From positions 186,001 to 250,000 of the forward strand of contig CAVPJC010000001.1 in assembly GCA_963705155.1 (NCBI GenBank): a stretch of DNA of 64,000 bases. Reading direction: 5' to 3'. Source of the stretch: CAVPJC01 sp963705155. GTDB lineage: Bacteria > Chloroflexota > Anaerolineae > Anaerolineales > UBA4823. Under the pieces are notes generated by a model that saw only the letters and a list, made by a program, of their open reading frames with translations, ran no database searches and was not told the DNA's origin. Positions 18,737 to 27,266 of the stretch are shown in pieces. How positions within the stretch are numbered: the stretch's first letter is position 1; each line of letters opens with the position of its first letter. A program made the position numbers and the translations under genes.

Positions 18737-19639
18737 CTAATGATCCGACCGCCTGACGCTATCCAGCGCCTGGCGGGCTCTCTCCATCCCTGCCTTTAAG
18801 GATGCCTGCACTGTGACCTGCGAGAAATCCAGCACATCACCCAGCGGCGCAGCCGGTTCGATGATCTTGCATTCGTAATACTTCAACGGGCGGCCGCTCA
18901 CCGGGTGGAAGAGTGTAACGCGTCTCTCGGCGGCCTGCTTGACCAGGTGATTGATGCGCACGAACTCGCGCACGTCGCCCTGAAACAGCTCATTGAGCAG
19001 CAGGTCGAGGGTGCGCATACCGATCTTGACAACATCACCCGGCTGGCCTGTGAGCACCTCCGGCGCCTGCAAACCACAGTTGATAATCACCACCTCATCC
19101 GGCTGCGCATCCAGCACATCGCCAATCGGGCTGATATTGCGCACTCCGCCATCCACCATAGCCGGATAGGCAGGTGAGACATCCACTGGAGTCCAGATGA
19201 TGGGCATCACGGTGGAGGCCAGCACAGCCTTTTGCAGGTCTGGATCGCCCGAGCGGAACTCAACGTACTCGCCGCTCACCAGCGAAACCGCACCGACGCG
19301 CAGATCGGTCTGGACCATACCGGCGTCGAATTCCTGCGCCAGCATGCGCTGCAGGGGCTGGTTGTCGTAGAAAGACCTTGCCCCGAAAAGCAGCTTGAGG
19401 ATGGAGAGCAGGTTGAACCCGCCGGTGTACACCTGGTCGCTGGAGATGGTGTTCCAGACTTCAAACAGGCGGGCGTATTTGCCCATCGCCAGCATGGCGC
19501 CGTTGAGGGCGCCCACCGACACCCCGGCGATCACATCCCAGTGGTAACCTTTCACCTCGCGGGCGTACTTCTCCGCGCCGCATTGGAAGGCGCCGCGCGC
19601 TCCGCCGCCGCTGAGAACCAGAGCCGTTTTCTTCGCCAT
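18737..19639 (-). CDS. Patatin-like phospholipase
   Basis: 300 aa with a GGAGG ribosome site 5 nt before the ATG. It contains the oxyanion motif GGGARGAFQCG at residues ~11-21, the nucleophile elbow GVSVG, and the catalytic Asp in VDGGVRN. It belongs to the soluble bacterial patatins that hydrolyse acyl esters of lipids. It starts 57 bp downstream of the MalY-type gene and may be co-transcribed with it. Confidence 0.9.
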   Translation of the reverse strand: MAKKTALVLSGGGARGAFQCGAEKYAREVKGYHWDVIAGVSVGALNGAMLAMGKYARLFEVWNTISSDQVYTGGFNLLSILKLLFGARSFYDNQPLQRMLAQEFDAGMVQTDLRVGAVSLVSGEYVEFRSGDPDLQKAVLASTVMPIIWTPVDVSPAYPAMVDGGVRNISPIGDVLDAQPDEVVIINCGLQAPEVLTGQPGDVVKIGMRTLDLLLNELFQGDVREFVRINHLVKQAAERRVTLFHPVSGRPLKYYECKIIEPAAPLGDVLDFSQVTVQASLKAGMERARQALDSVRRSDH

Positions 19640-19696
19640 ACCTGCCTCCTTTCATCCCTCAAGGCAGGTGGTTGCAGAAATCGTACCAATAAGAGT

Positions 19697-20875
19697 TTAT
19701 GGCTCGGAGAGCGCCATCTTCATTCGCTCCAGAGCCTCCATCAACAGGGCCCGCGGGCAGCCGAAATTGAGCCGCACAAATCCCTTGCCGCCCTGGCCAA
19801 AGCTGGCGCCGTCATTCAATGCCACGCGCGCTTTTTCCAGGAAGAAATGGTAAGGATCCACGGCAGCCTGCGGGTTGGCAGCCTCGCGGCAGTCCAGCCA
19901 GGCCAGGTAGGTGCCCTCCGGCTTCGCCATGTGAATGCCAGGCAATTCGCGAATTACGCTTTCGAACAGGTAGTCTCGGTTCGCCTCCAGGTAGGTCAAG
20001 ACCTGATCGAGCCACTCCCTGCCGCCACTGTAAGCAGCCTGGGCGGCGGTCAGGCCCATCAGGTTCACCCATCCCATCAGCCCGGGGTTGGCCTGCTGAA
20101 ATTGCCTGCGCAGGGCCGGGTCGGGGATGACAGCGAATGCGCACTGCAGACCGGCTATATTGAAGGTCTTGCTGGGAGCCATCAGGGTGACAGTGCGGCA
20201 GGCGATTTCGGGATCGAGCGACGCCATGGGGATGTGGTGCTGCCCGGAAAACACCAGGTCGGCATGGATCTCATCCGAGACCATCAACACACCTTTGCGC
20301 AGGCAAATCTCGGCCATGCGCTCCAGCTCATCGCGCCGGAAGACTTGCCCCACCGGGTTATGCGGGCTGCACAGGATGAACAGCCTTACCCCCGGGTGAA
20401 TGGCCGCCTCAAAGGCATCAAAATCGATGCTGTAACTGCCGTCCGGTTGGCGGGTGAGCTCCATGGCATGCGGCCGCGCTCCGGTGGTCAGGGCTGCACG
20501 CAAGATCGGCTCATAGACGGGCGTCTGCACCAGCACACCCCCGGGAACAGCAAAAGCATGGCAGGCCAGGTTAACACCGGGCACCACCCCGGGCAGCAGC
20601 AGCAAGTCTTCGGGATGCACATGCCAGGCGTGCCGCTCGGCCATCCAATCGATGATGGCCTGGGTAAGCTCTGGCACCCAGTTTGCGCCGGCTATCCCGC
20701 TCGGGTAACCAAAAATTCCGTGCTCCACCCGTTGGCGCAAGGCCTGGATCACCGGCTCAGGCGAGACGAAATCCATATCGGCCACCCATAAGGGCAGCAC
20801 ATCGGCATCGTAATATTTCCATTTACCGCTCTCTGTGGAACGTCGCTCGTGGATGGCGTCAAAGTCATAAATCAT
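19697..20875 (-). CDS. MalY/PatB-type pyridoxal-phosphate C-S lyase or aminotransferase
   Basis: 392 aa of fold-type I. The PLP lysine lies in MAPSKTFNIAGLQ, the cofactor-ring Asp region in VMVSDEIHADLV, and CSPHNPVGQVF is the usual Asn-Pro loop. The N-terminus (MIYDFDAIHERR) is typical of the cystathionine beta-lyase MalY/PatB group. An AAGGAG precedes the ATG. The probable reaction is cystathionine or cysteine-conjugate cleavage; aminotransferase activity cannot be excluded. Confidence 0.9.
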   Translation of the reverse strand: MIYDFDAIHERRSTESGKWKYYDADVLPLWVADMDFVSPEPVIQALRQRVEHGIFGYPSGIAGANWVPELTQAIIDWMAERHAWHVHPEDLLLLPGVVPGVNLACHAFAVPGGVLVQTPVYEPILRAALTTGARPHAMELTRQPDGSYSIDFDAFEAAIHPGVRLFILCSPHNPVGQVFRRDELERMAEICLRKGVLMVSDEIHADLVFSGQHHIPMASLDPEIACRTVTLMAPSKTFNIAGLQCAFAVIPDPALRRQFQQANPGLMGWVNLMGLTAAQAAYSGGREWLDQVLTYLEANRDYLFESVIRELPGIHMAKPEGTYLAWLDCREAANPQAAVDPYHFFLEKARVALNDGASFGQGGKGFVRLNFGCPRALLMEALERMKMALSEP

Positions 20876-20987
20876 GCGGTCTCCTTATCGATCCAACTCC
20901 GGTCAAATTATGCGTTGATCCTGCTGGCTCGTCTACATAATTGTATCTTTCATTGTGCGAATTCTGAAGAGCCGGAGTAGAATCACA

Positions 20988-21014
20988 TTGAAAAGGCATG
21001 GATCATAATATAAA
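20988..21014 (+). promoter_or_regulatory. Possible original promoter of the VIT1 gene, cut off by the IS
   Basis: TTGAAA at 20988 and TATAAA at 21009 are spaced 15 nt apart, just left of the insertion sequence. Without the IS these would lie about 25-30 nt before the ATG now at 23099. This is a weak prediction made from sequence only. Confidence 0.35.
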
Positions 21015-21020
21015 AAGAAG
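21013..21020. repeat. Target-site duplication, left copy
   Basis: AAAAGAAG directly precedes the left inverted repeat. The same 8 bases directly follow the right inverted repeat at 23084-23091. Eight bp is the normal duplication length of IS66-family elements. Confidence 0.9.
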
Positions 21021-21032
21021 GTAACTACTCAG
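21021..21032 (+). repeat. Left terminal inverted repeat of the IS66 element
   Basis: GTAACTACTCAG. The transposase stop codon (TGA, read on the minus strand at 21029-21031) lies inside this repeat. Confidence 0.9.
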
Positions 21033-22491
21033 GCGGATAGGGAGACGAAAGGAGGGCAGTAGGGTTTTCCTGCCAAGGCCAGACGCAGAACATCCAGCAT
21101 GCGCTGACCATTCTTGCGAGCGGTCGAGAGGTAAGCGCGGACGGCACAAAACGTCTCGGCGCCATCGGTAGAGCGAAAACCACCGGATATTTTCATTTTG
21201 ACTTTCATCATGCGGAGATCACGTTCCGCCTGATTGTTGTCAAACGGCACCTTAAAATCGTACATAAACGCCAGCACAGAGTCTTTGTGATCTCGCAGCC
21301 GCTCTAACAGGTTCCTGGGTGGGCTTTTAGCCGTTCGTCCCCGTTTTGGGGGCTGATCTTCTGGCCGTTTAGGCAGCGGGTTGGCCTGTAAGCCCTGTTC
21401 GATCAGTCGATCATAGCGCTGTTCAAAGTCGGTTAACCGTTCCTTGGGTAGTTGAGGCTGCTTTTCCCGTACCGCATCCACGCTGGTTTTAATCTCCAGG
21501 AGAAGTTCCATCAGTGCGCTCTCCCAATCCTGCGGGTAGCGTTCCTGTAAAAAGGTCAGCTCGCGCAGGTGATGGGCATTACACAACCCATGCAGCCGGT
21601 CCGTGTAGAAGAAGTAGGATTTCCAGCCATCGTGCATGGCCCGACCGTGCAGCTTGGGCAAAATGTCGATGAAGTCGGTGGCTTCATGCCCGCGTTTGGC
21701 ATGACAGGCGTAGTAAGTTAGTAGCGCGGTACCGGTCGAGTGGAGCCAATGCATTTTCCCATTGATGTGCATCCCGGTCTCATCAAAATGGACCACCGCT
21801 TCCTGCTCGGTCAAGTGCTTTTTGATGGCTGTATTGACCGGCGCGACTTGCTTCGCCACCATCTGGCCCGCCGCCAAGATCGTGCCTTCCGCCAGCGGAT
21901 GCTCGAACACGTCCGCAAAGGTTTCGCTGACCCGTTCCAGCGGGATCATCTGGTACTGGTTCAGGTACGCCGCCAGGGCTTGGATCTGGGGCCCATACTG
22001 CACGGGCTGGGTGACGTCGGGGGGAAAGCTGGCATGGTTTTCCGCCCCGCAGTGTGGACAGCACTTGATTTCTGCCTGATGTTCGGTCACTTCCACCTGC
22101 ATGGGCGGTAAATCAAACATCTGACGCTTTTCGATATCGCTCACGGTCACTTGCTCCAGGGATGCCTGGCAATGTTGGCACGTCTTCACCCTATGCACCT
22201 GGATATGATCCGGTTGGCGTACGGCTTTCAGGGTATGCCCCTCATGTCCTGGCTGACCACCACTCTTTTTCCCATGTCGTTTCCGCAGGCTCTTAGGGGC
22301 CGGTTTGGCCAGCCCATCACTAGAGGGCGGTTTGCCACTATTCCGGCTGTTTTTGGAAACCCGATCTTCCAAGGCTTGTAACGTGCGGCTAACTGCCCGA
22401 CCGTTTGATGGATCAGTGCAATGACGGCTTCCTCTCCCTGTCGGTAGGCGGCTCGAATTTCTTCATCGCTGGGTAGGTGGATCGGTTCCAT
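21029..22491 (-). CDS. IS66-family transposase (frame-disrupted near the N-terminus)
   Basis: Starts at ATG 22491 ([11 protein letters not shown]...). One base is missing around 22380, which joins ...TVGQLAAR to [15 protein letters not shown]. Corrected length about 487 aa. It has the IS66 zinc-finger cysteines ([10 protein letters not shown]) and the DDE catalytic core: Asp in HFDETGMH, Asp in MHDGWKSY and Glu in [10 protein letters not shown]. The IS66 C-terminal motif ([15 protein letters not shown]) is intact. With the frame as read the protein would be cut, so the copy is either inactive or carries a sequencing error. Confidence 0.92.
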
Positions 22492-22618
22492 TGCCTAATT
22501 GTGCCCGCGTTTCTCGATTTTGACAATATTAATGGTCGATAGGCTTCATGGCTGTAGAATTAATCATTAAGCTGCTTTATGCGAATGACCGAAATAATTG
22601 TGTGACAGGAGATTAACA

Positions 22619-23029
22619 ATGGACAGTCGATCACAACAGAGCAATCCAGAACCAGACCATTCCGAGCCAAGAAGTACCAGGGTTCAAGAATTGCAGCTTG
22701 AGCTTATTGAACTGGTAGATAGAAATAATTGCAGAGGTAAGAAAGTAGCGAAACTGCTGCGTGATAACCGTCATCTATGGCGCGCCGCAATCATGCCAAA
22801 CAAAAGTCTTTTCCCGCTGCGTGATATGGAAGATGGAGATTGGTCAGCCGACACACTCTATATTTTGCCTGAAGAGGGGCAGGAAGCGGTTCTTGAAAAC
22901 CTGGCGAAAAGGTTTAAAGCCGATGAGGTAACATGGATTAGCGGCGAACAGTCGTTAGAAATGTTAGGCTATTGGAAGAAGGATATCGAGAAAAACGAAA
23001 AGCTTATATTATCGGTGTGGTGGGATTAA
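22619..23029 (+). CDS. Passenger gene of the IS66 element, unknown function
   Basis: 136 aa from ATG 22619, which has an AGGAG 7 nt upstream; an in-frame TTG at 22598 is less likely. The protein is soluble and charged. Its N-terminus is disordered and polar, followed by a helical stretch ELQLELIELVDRNN and a compact C-terminal half with Trp-rich ends (LSVWWD). It is clearly richer in A+T than the flanking genes and lies wholly between the inverted repeats, pointing away from the transposase gene. I recognise no domain. Confidence 0.75.
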   Translation: MDSRSQQSNPEPDHSEPRSTRVQELQLELIELVDRNNCRGKKVAKLLRDNRHLWRAAIMPNKSLFPLRDMEDGDWSADTLYILPEEGQEAVLENLAKRFKADEVTWISGEQSLEMLGYWKKDIEKNEKLILSVWWD

Positions 23030-23071
23030 TTCCTACTGCTTATTTTCAAAAGTCTGTAAGATTGATACTGG

Positions 23072-23083
23072 CTGAGTAGTTAC
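23072..23083 (-). repeat. Right terminal inverted repeat of the IS66 element
   Basis: CTGAGTAGTTAC, the exact complement of the left end. Confidence 0.9.
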
Positions 23084-23091
23084 AAAAGAAG
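23084..23091. repeat. Target-site duplication, right copy
   Basis: AAAAGAAG, identical to 21013-21020. It also supplies the purine-rich ribosome site of the gene that starts at 23099. Confidence 0.9.
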
Positions 23092-23098
23092 AATAAAA

Positions 23099-24217
23099 AT
23101 GAACCCAAAACATACCAACGAGATCATATCTTACTTGCAAGACGAGCGCAACGGGGTGGCACTCTACCAGGCGCTGGCCGACGCCGAAAAAGACCCGAGT
23201 ATTGCCGAGGTTTACCGGCGCATGGCAGCTTCCGAAGAACGACATGCCCGGGCCTGGAGTGAACGGCTGGAGACCAATGGTGTCAGCGTGCCGCCATTGC
23301 GGCTCACCGGACGCACCAGGACGCTGATCTGGCTGGCAAGGCGCTTCGGCACCACCCTGGTGCTGCCCAGCATCACCGGTTTTGAGCAAAAGGACAGCCA
23401 CAAATACAGCGCGCAGGCTGAAGCCGGAATGGCTGCCGACGAAAACTCACACTCGCGCCTGCTGCAAATGATCAACCAGAGCACGCACGGCGGCATGGGC
23501 GGCAGCGCACTGGCGCAAATCGAGGGACGTCACCGCGCCGCCGGGGGCAATGCCCTGCGCGCTGCGGTGCTGGGCGCCAACGACGGGCTGGTCTCCAACC
23601 TCAGCCTGGTGATGGGTGTGGCGGGCGCCGAGCTTTCCGGCTCTGCCATCCTGATCACCGGTTTCGCCGGGCTGCTGGCAGGCGCATTTTCAATGGCGCT
23701 GGGTGAATGGCTTTCGGTGCAAAGCTCGCGTGAACTGTACCAGCACCAGATCAGCATTGAGAAGGCCGAAATTGCCAGCGCGCCGGAAGAAGAAGCCGAA
23801 GAGCTGGCCTTGATTTACCAATCGCGCGGCATGCCTGCTGAGGAAGCGCAACGCATGGCGAACCGCCTGATGACCGATCCGGCCAACGCCCTGGAAACGC
23901 TGGCGCGTGAGGAATTGAGTGTGAACCCCTCCGAGCTGGGCGGCTCTGCCGGTGAAGCGGCGATTACGTCGTTTGTGCTCTTCGCCCTGGGCGCCGTGAT
24001 CCCGGTCATCCCCTTTACCTTCCTCAACGGCCTGCCGGCTGTGATCACCAGCGCTCTGTTCAGTACACTGGGATTGTTCATCATCGGTTCGGGCATCACC
24101 CTGTTTACCGGGCGCAGCATCTGGTTTTCAGGCTCTCGCCAGGTGTTTTTCGGCCTGGCCGCCGCCGCCGCCACCTATTTGATCGGGCGGCTGATCGGTG
24201 TAAACCTGGGTGGATAA
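23099..24217 (+). CDS. Ferritin-like/VIT1-family metal transporter
   Basis: 372 aa. The first ~140 residues are a rubrerythrin/ferritin-like helical domain with Glu/His metal ligands (LQDERNGVALYQ, AASEERHARAW, AADENSHSRLL). The rest is a VIT1/CCC1 membrane domain starting with VLGANDGLVSNLSLVMG and ending in three hydrophobic segments, with a cytoplasmic helical insert rich in Glu (EKAEIASAPEEEAEEL). The family moves Fe2+ or Mn2+ across the membrane. The IS66 element ends 15 bp before the ATG, so its original promoter has been displaced. Confidence 0.9.
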   Translation: MNPKHTNEIISYLQDERNGVALYQALADAEKDPSIAEVYRRMAASEERHARAWSERLETNGVSVPPLRLTGRTRTLIWLARRFGTTLVLPSITGFEQKDSHKYSAQAEAGMAADENSHSRLLQMINQSTHGGMGGSALAQIEGRHRAAGGNALRAAVLGANDGLVSNLSLVMGVAGAELSGSAILITGFAGLLAGAFSMALGEWLSVQSSRELYQHQISIEKAEIASAPEEEAEELALIYQSRGMPAEEAQRMANRLMTDPANALETLAREELSVNPSELGGSAGEAAITSFVLFALGAVIPVIPFTFLNGLPAVITSALFSTLGLFIIGSGITLFTGRSIWFSGSRQVFFGLAAAAATYLIGRLIGVNLGG

Positions 24218-24268
24218 TGCGGTAAAATCTATACCGCACCCCACCCCAGGCACATCTGTGGAGCCCGC

Positions 24269-25210
24269 ATGCCCGATTGGAAGATTTTGATCACTGATGG
24301 TCTGAGCGAAAAAGGCCAGGCCCATTTGCGCCTCGCAGCGCAGGTGGATGACTGCACCGGCATCTCCGCCGCCGACTTGCTCCAGGTTATCCCTGCCTAC
24401 CAGGCCCTGATTGTGCGCAGCCGTACCAGGGTGACCGCGCCTCTCCTTGCCGCCGCAGCGCAGCTCAAGGTGGTCGGCCGTGCCGGTTCGGGCGTGGATA
24501 ACATCGATCTGGCAGCCGCCTCGGCGCGCAAAGTGACGGTGATCAACGCCCCCCTATCCACCAACCTGGCGGTTGCCGAGCACACCCTGGCTCTGCTGTT
24601 CGCCCTGGCCCGGAACATTCCACAGGCCGACACAGGCATGAAATCCGGATTGTGGTTAAAAAAAGAGCTGGAAGGGGTTGAACTCAAAGGCAGGGTGCTC
24701 GGTATAATCGGTATGGGCAATATCGGCGGCGCGGTGGCGCAGCGGGCTGCCGCGCTGGGTATGCAGGTGCTGGGCTACGACACGGTCGTCGCTGCCGAGA
24801 CCATCCGCCAGCGAGGCGCCCAACCGGTGGCGCTCAATGAGCTTTTTGCCCGCGCCGATTTCATCAGCCTGCACGTGCCGCTGACCCCGGATACGCGCCA
24901 TCTGATCAATGGGCAGGCAATTGGCATGATGAAACCCGGCGTGCGCCTGATATGCACCGCTCGCGGCGGCGTGATTGATGAAACCGCCCTTCTGGGCGCC
25001 TTGGAAACCGGGCAGGTGGCTGGCGCCGGTCTGGATGTGTTTGCCAAAGAACCTCCCGGCCTGAGCGCCCTGGTGGCCCACCCCAGGGTGGTCGCCACGC
25101 CTCACATCAGCGCCCAGACGGTTGAAGCCCAGGCCCGGGCTGCCGAAGATATTGCCCTGGAAATACTGGCTGCTCTGCGCGGCGAGCCGCTGCGCTGGAA
25201 AATTGTTTGA
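24269..25210 (+). CDS. D-3-phosphoglycerate dehydrogenase-like NAD-dependent 2-hydroxyacid dehydrogenase
   Basis: 313 aa. It has the NAD-binding motif GIIGMGNIGGAVAQRAAALG, the catalytic Arg in ICTARGGVIDE, the Glu in LDVFAKEPPG and the His in VATPHISAQTVEAQ. The N-terminal RAGSGVDNIDL also fits SerA. It lacks the C-terminal ACT or ASB regulatory domains, so it is a short, non-allosteric form. Phosphoserine made by this route would suit the CysM-type enzyme at 30.1 kb, but the link is only suggestive. Confidence 0.85.
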   Translation: MPDWKILITDGLSEKGQAHLRLAAQVDDCTGISAADLLQVIPAYQALIVRSRTRVTAPLLAAAAQLKVVGRAGSGVDNIDLAAASARKVTVINAPLSTNLAVAEHTLALLFALARNIPQADTGMKSGLWLKKELEGVELKGRVLGIIGMGNIGGAVAQRAAALGMQVLGYDTVVAAETIRQRGAQPVALNELFARADFISLHVPLTPDTRHLINGQAIGMMKPGVRLICTARGGVIDETALLGALETGQVAGAGLDVFAKEPPGLSALVAHPRVVATPHISAQTVEAQARAAEDIALEILAALRGEPLRWKIV

Positions 25211-25234
25211 ACTTCACGAGATAAGGATAAGGAT

Positions 25235-26737
25235 ATGGAAGATAAACTGAATGAGTTAAAAATGACCCTGGGTGAAATCGATGATCTCCTTCGCACCGCC
25301 CTACTGCTGGAATGGGATCTGCAGACTTATATGCCTGTCGGCGGCGCCGAAGACCGCGGCTATCTTTTATCTACGGTGCGCAAGATTCACCACGAAGCAG
25401 CGACCTCCGCCCGGCTGGGGAAACTGCTCGACGATCTACAGCCCCTGGTGAACAGCCTGGACCCCGATTCGGATGACGCCTGCCTGGTAAAGGTGGCCCG
25501 CCGTGGGTTTGAAAAACAGACGCGTGTGCCTGTCGAGCATGTGGCCGAATTTGCCCAGGCGACCGCGGTCGCCCAGCAAGTCTGGCAGGAAGCGCGTGCC
25601 GAAAATGACTTTTCCAGGTTCAGGCCGCACCTGGAAAAAATTGTAGCCATGCGCCGCGAATATGCCGCCTTTTTCGCCCCTTACGATCATGTCTATGATC
25701 CCCTGCTGGATGATTTTGAGCCCGGCATGAAAACTCCCGAGGTCAAAGCCATCTTTGCCGCCCTGCGCCCACAGCAGGTGGCCCTCATTCAGGCGATCAA
25801 AGAACGCCCCCAGGTGGATGACGCCTTCCTGCACCTGGATTTTCCCGAACAGGGTCAATGGGATTTTGGCGTCGAAGTGGCGACCAAATTTGGTTACGAC
25901 TGGCAGCGCGGCCGGCAGGATAAATCGGCCCATCCCTTTACGACCACGTTTGGCATCAACGATGTGCGCATCACTACCCGCTTCCTGGCCGACCAGGCCG
26001 CTTCGGGGTTGTTCAGCACCATGCACGAAGCCGGACATGCCATGTACGAGCAGGGCGTACACCCGGCCCTGGCGCGCACGCCCCTGGCCGATGGCGCATC
26101 GATGGCGCTGCACGAGTTGCAGTCGCGCATGTGGGAGAATTTGGTGGGGCGCTCATTGCCTTTCTGGGAGTATTTTTACCCCGTGCTGAAAAAATATTTC
26201 CCTGCCCAGTTGAGCGGCGTAAGCCTGGAGAAATTCTATCGTGGCATTAACAAGGTCGAGCCTTCCCTCGTGCGTGTGGAAGCCGATGAAGCCACCTATA
26301 ACCTGCATATCATGCTCCGCCTGGAACTTGAAATCGCATTAATGGAAGGCAGCCTGGAAGCCAAAGATCTGCCCGAAGCCTGGAACAGCCGGATGCAAGA
26401 ATACCTGGGCCAGACGCCTCCCGACGACGCACTGGGGGTAATGCAAGATATCCACTGGTCTGCCGGCTACATCGGTTATTTCCCAACCTATGCACTGGGC
26501 AACCTGGTTTCGGTGCAGCTGTGGGAGAAAATCAACGCCGACATTCCAGACCTTTCCGATCAGTTCCGCCGGGGCGAATTTTCTGCATTGTTGGGCTGGC
26601 TACGAGAAAAAATTCACCGGCACGGCGCCAAGTTCGAGCCGCAAGTGCTGGTGGAGCGCATTACCGGCTCAAAGATTGATCCAGCTCCTTATATGCGCTA
26701 CCTGCAAACCAAATACACCGAGATCTACGGTTTGTAA
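25235..26737 (+). CDS. Carboxypeptidase Taq, M32 family metallopeptidase
   Basis: 500 aa, the usual M32 length. The zinc site is HEAGHAMYEQG, with the third ligand Glu in the ELQSRMWENLVG stretch. The family signature DVRITTRF and the C-terminal IHWSAGYIGYFPTYALG are intact. It releases amino acids from peptide C-termini in the cytoplasm. It starts 24 bp after the dehydrogenase gene and ends at a terminator. Confidence 0.95.
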   Translation: MEDKLNELKMTLGEIDDLLRTALLLEWDLQTYMPVGGAEDRGYLLSTVRKIHHEAATSARLGKLLDDLQPLVNSLDPDSDDACLVKVARRGFEKQTRVPVEHVAEFAQATAVAQQVWQEARAENDFSRFRPHLEKIVAMRREYAAFFAPYDHVYDPLLDDFEPGMKTPEVKAIFAALRPQQVALIQAIKERPQVDDAFLHLDFPEQGQWDFGVEVATKFGYDWQRGRQDKSAHPFTTTFGINDVRITTRFLADQAASGLFSTMHEAGHAMYEQGVHPALARTPLADGASMALHELQSRMWENLVGRSLPFWEYFYPVLKKYFPAQLSGVSLEKFYRGINKVEPSLVRVEADEATYNLHIMLRLELEIALMEGSLEAKDLPEAWNSRMQEYLGQTPPDDALGVMQDIHWSAGYIGYFPTYALGNLVSVQLWEKINADIPDLSDQFRRGEFSALLGWLREKIHRHGAKFEPQVLVERITGSKIDPAPYMRYLQTKYTEIYGL

Positions 26738-26765
26738 GCGCCAGCGACGAATAAGATCGATTTCA

Positions 26766-26798
26766 AAGCTGCCAGCACAGGATGCTGACAGCTTTTTT
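26766..26798 (+). terminator. Rho-independent terminator
   Basis: A 12-bp stem with one mismatch (26766-26777 with 26783-26794) and a 5-nt loop, followed by TTTTTT. It lies 28 bp after the M32 gene. Confidence 0.85.
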
Positions 26799-26884
26799 AT
26801 TAAGAGATCACTTGCGGTGCAAAAGGCGCCAGACTTTCTATGGTAAAATGCTTTTTGCGGTTCTCTATTCACTCTGGGGAGCAT

Positions 26885-27250
26885 ATGACGCGCGTTCTTT
26901 TCATCGATGATGATCCCTTCACGCTCGAAACACTTACCAGGGCGGCCCAGTTGTTGGGTCACCAGGCGATGGTCGCGGGTACCGGTGAGGAAGCCACCCG
27001 CCTGGCGCTTGAAGAAGCACCCGATGTGATCTTCACAGATATGCAGCTGCCAGATACAGACGGCGCCAGCCTGGTGCGCGAGCTGAAGAAATTGGAGAAA
27101 ACTGCCCACATCCCCATGTATATCCTCTCGGCCAGTCCAATTGTTGATGCCGTGGAGCGCACCCGCGCCGCCGGAGCAACGGCCTACCTGAATAAACCCA
27201 TCCGCTTGCAAACCCTGCTCGATATTCTCGAAAAGCACACCGCCGGGTGA
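26885..27250 (+). CDS. Stand-alone response-regulator receiver protein
   Basis: 121 aa, a single CheY-like domain with the acidic pair IDDDP, phospho-acceptor Asp in VIFTDMQLPD, the Ser of LSAS and the Lys in YLNKPI. The ATG at 26885 has GGGGAG upstream; an in-frame start at 26840 would add 15 residues without support. No histidine kinase lies nearby, so the partner is elsewhere. The following lipoprotein gene is 16 bp downstream. Confidence 0.9.
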   Translation: MTRVLFIDDDPFTLETLTRAAQLLGHQAMVAGTGEEATRLALEEAPDVIFTDMQLPDTDGASLVRELKKLEKTAHIPMYILSASPIVDAVERTRAAGATAYLNKPIRLQTLLDILEKHTAG

Positions 27251-27266
27251 CCGTCCGGGAAATGTC

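Larger units (their letters stand above)
21021..23083. mobile_element. IS66-family insertion sequence (ISBst12-like) with passenger gene
   Basis: 2,063 bp, bounded by GTAACTACTCAG on the left and its exact complement on the right, with an AAAAGAAG direct repeat outside. It holds one IS66 transposase gene on the minus strand and no tnpA/tnpB-like accessory genes, as in the ISBst12 subgroup. It also holds a divergent passenger gene on the plus strand. The ends, target duplication and transposase agree, so the boundaries are certain to the base. The element sits between the MalY-type gene and the VIT1 gene. Confidence 0.93.
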
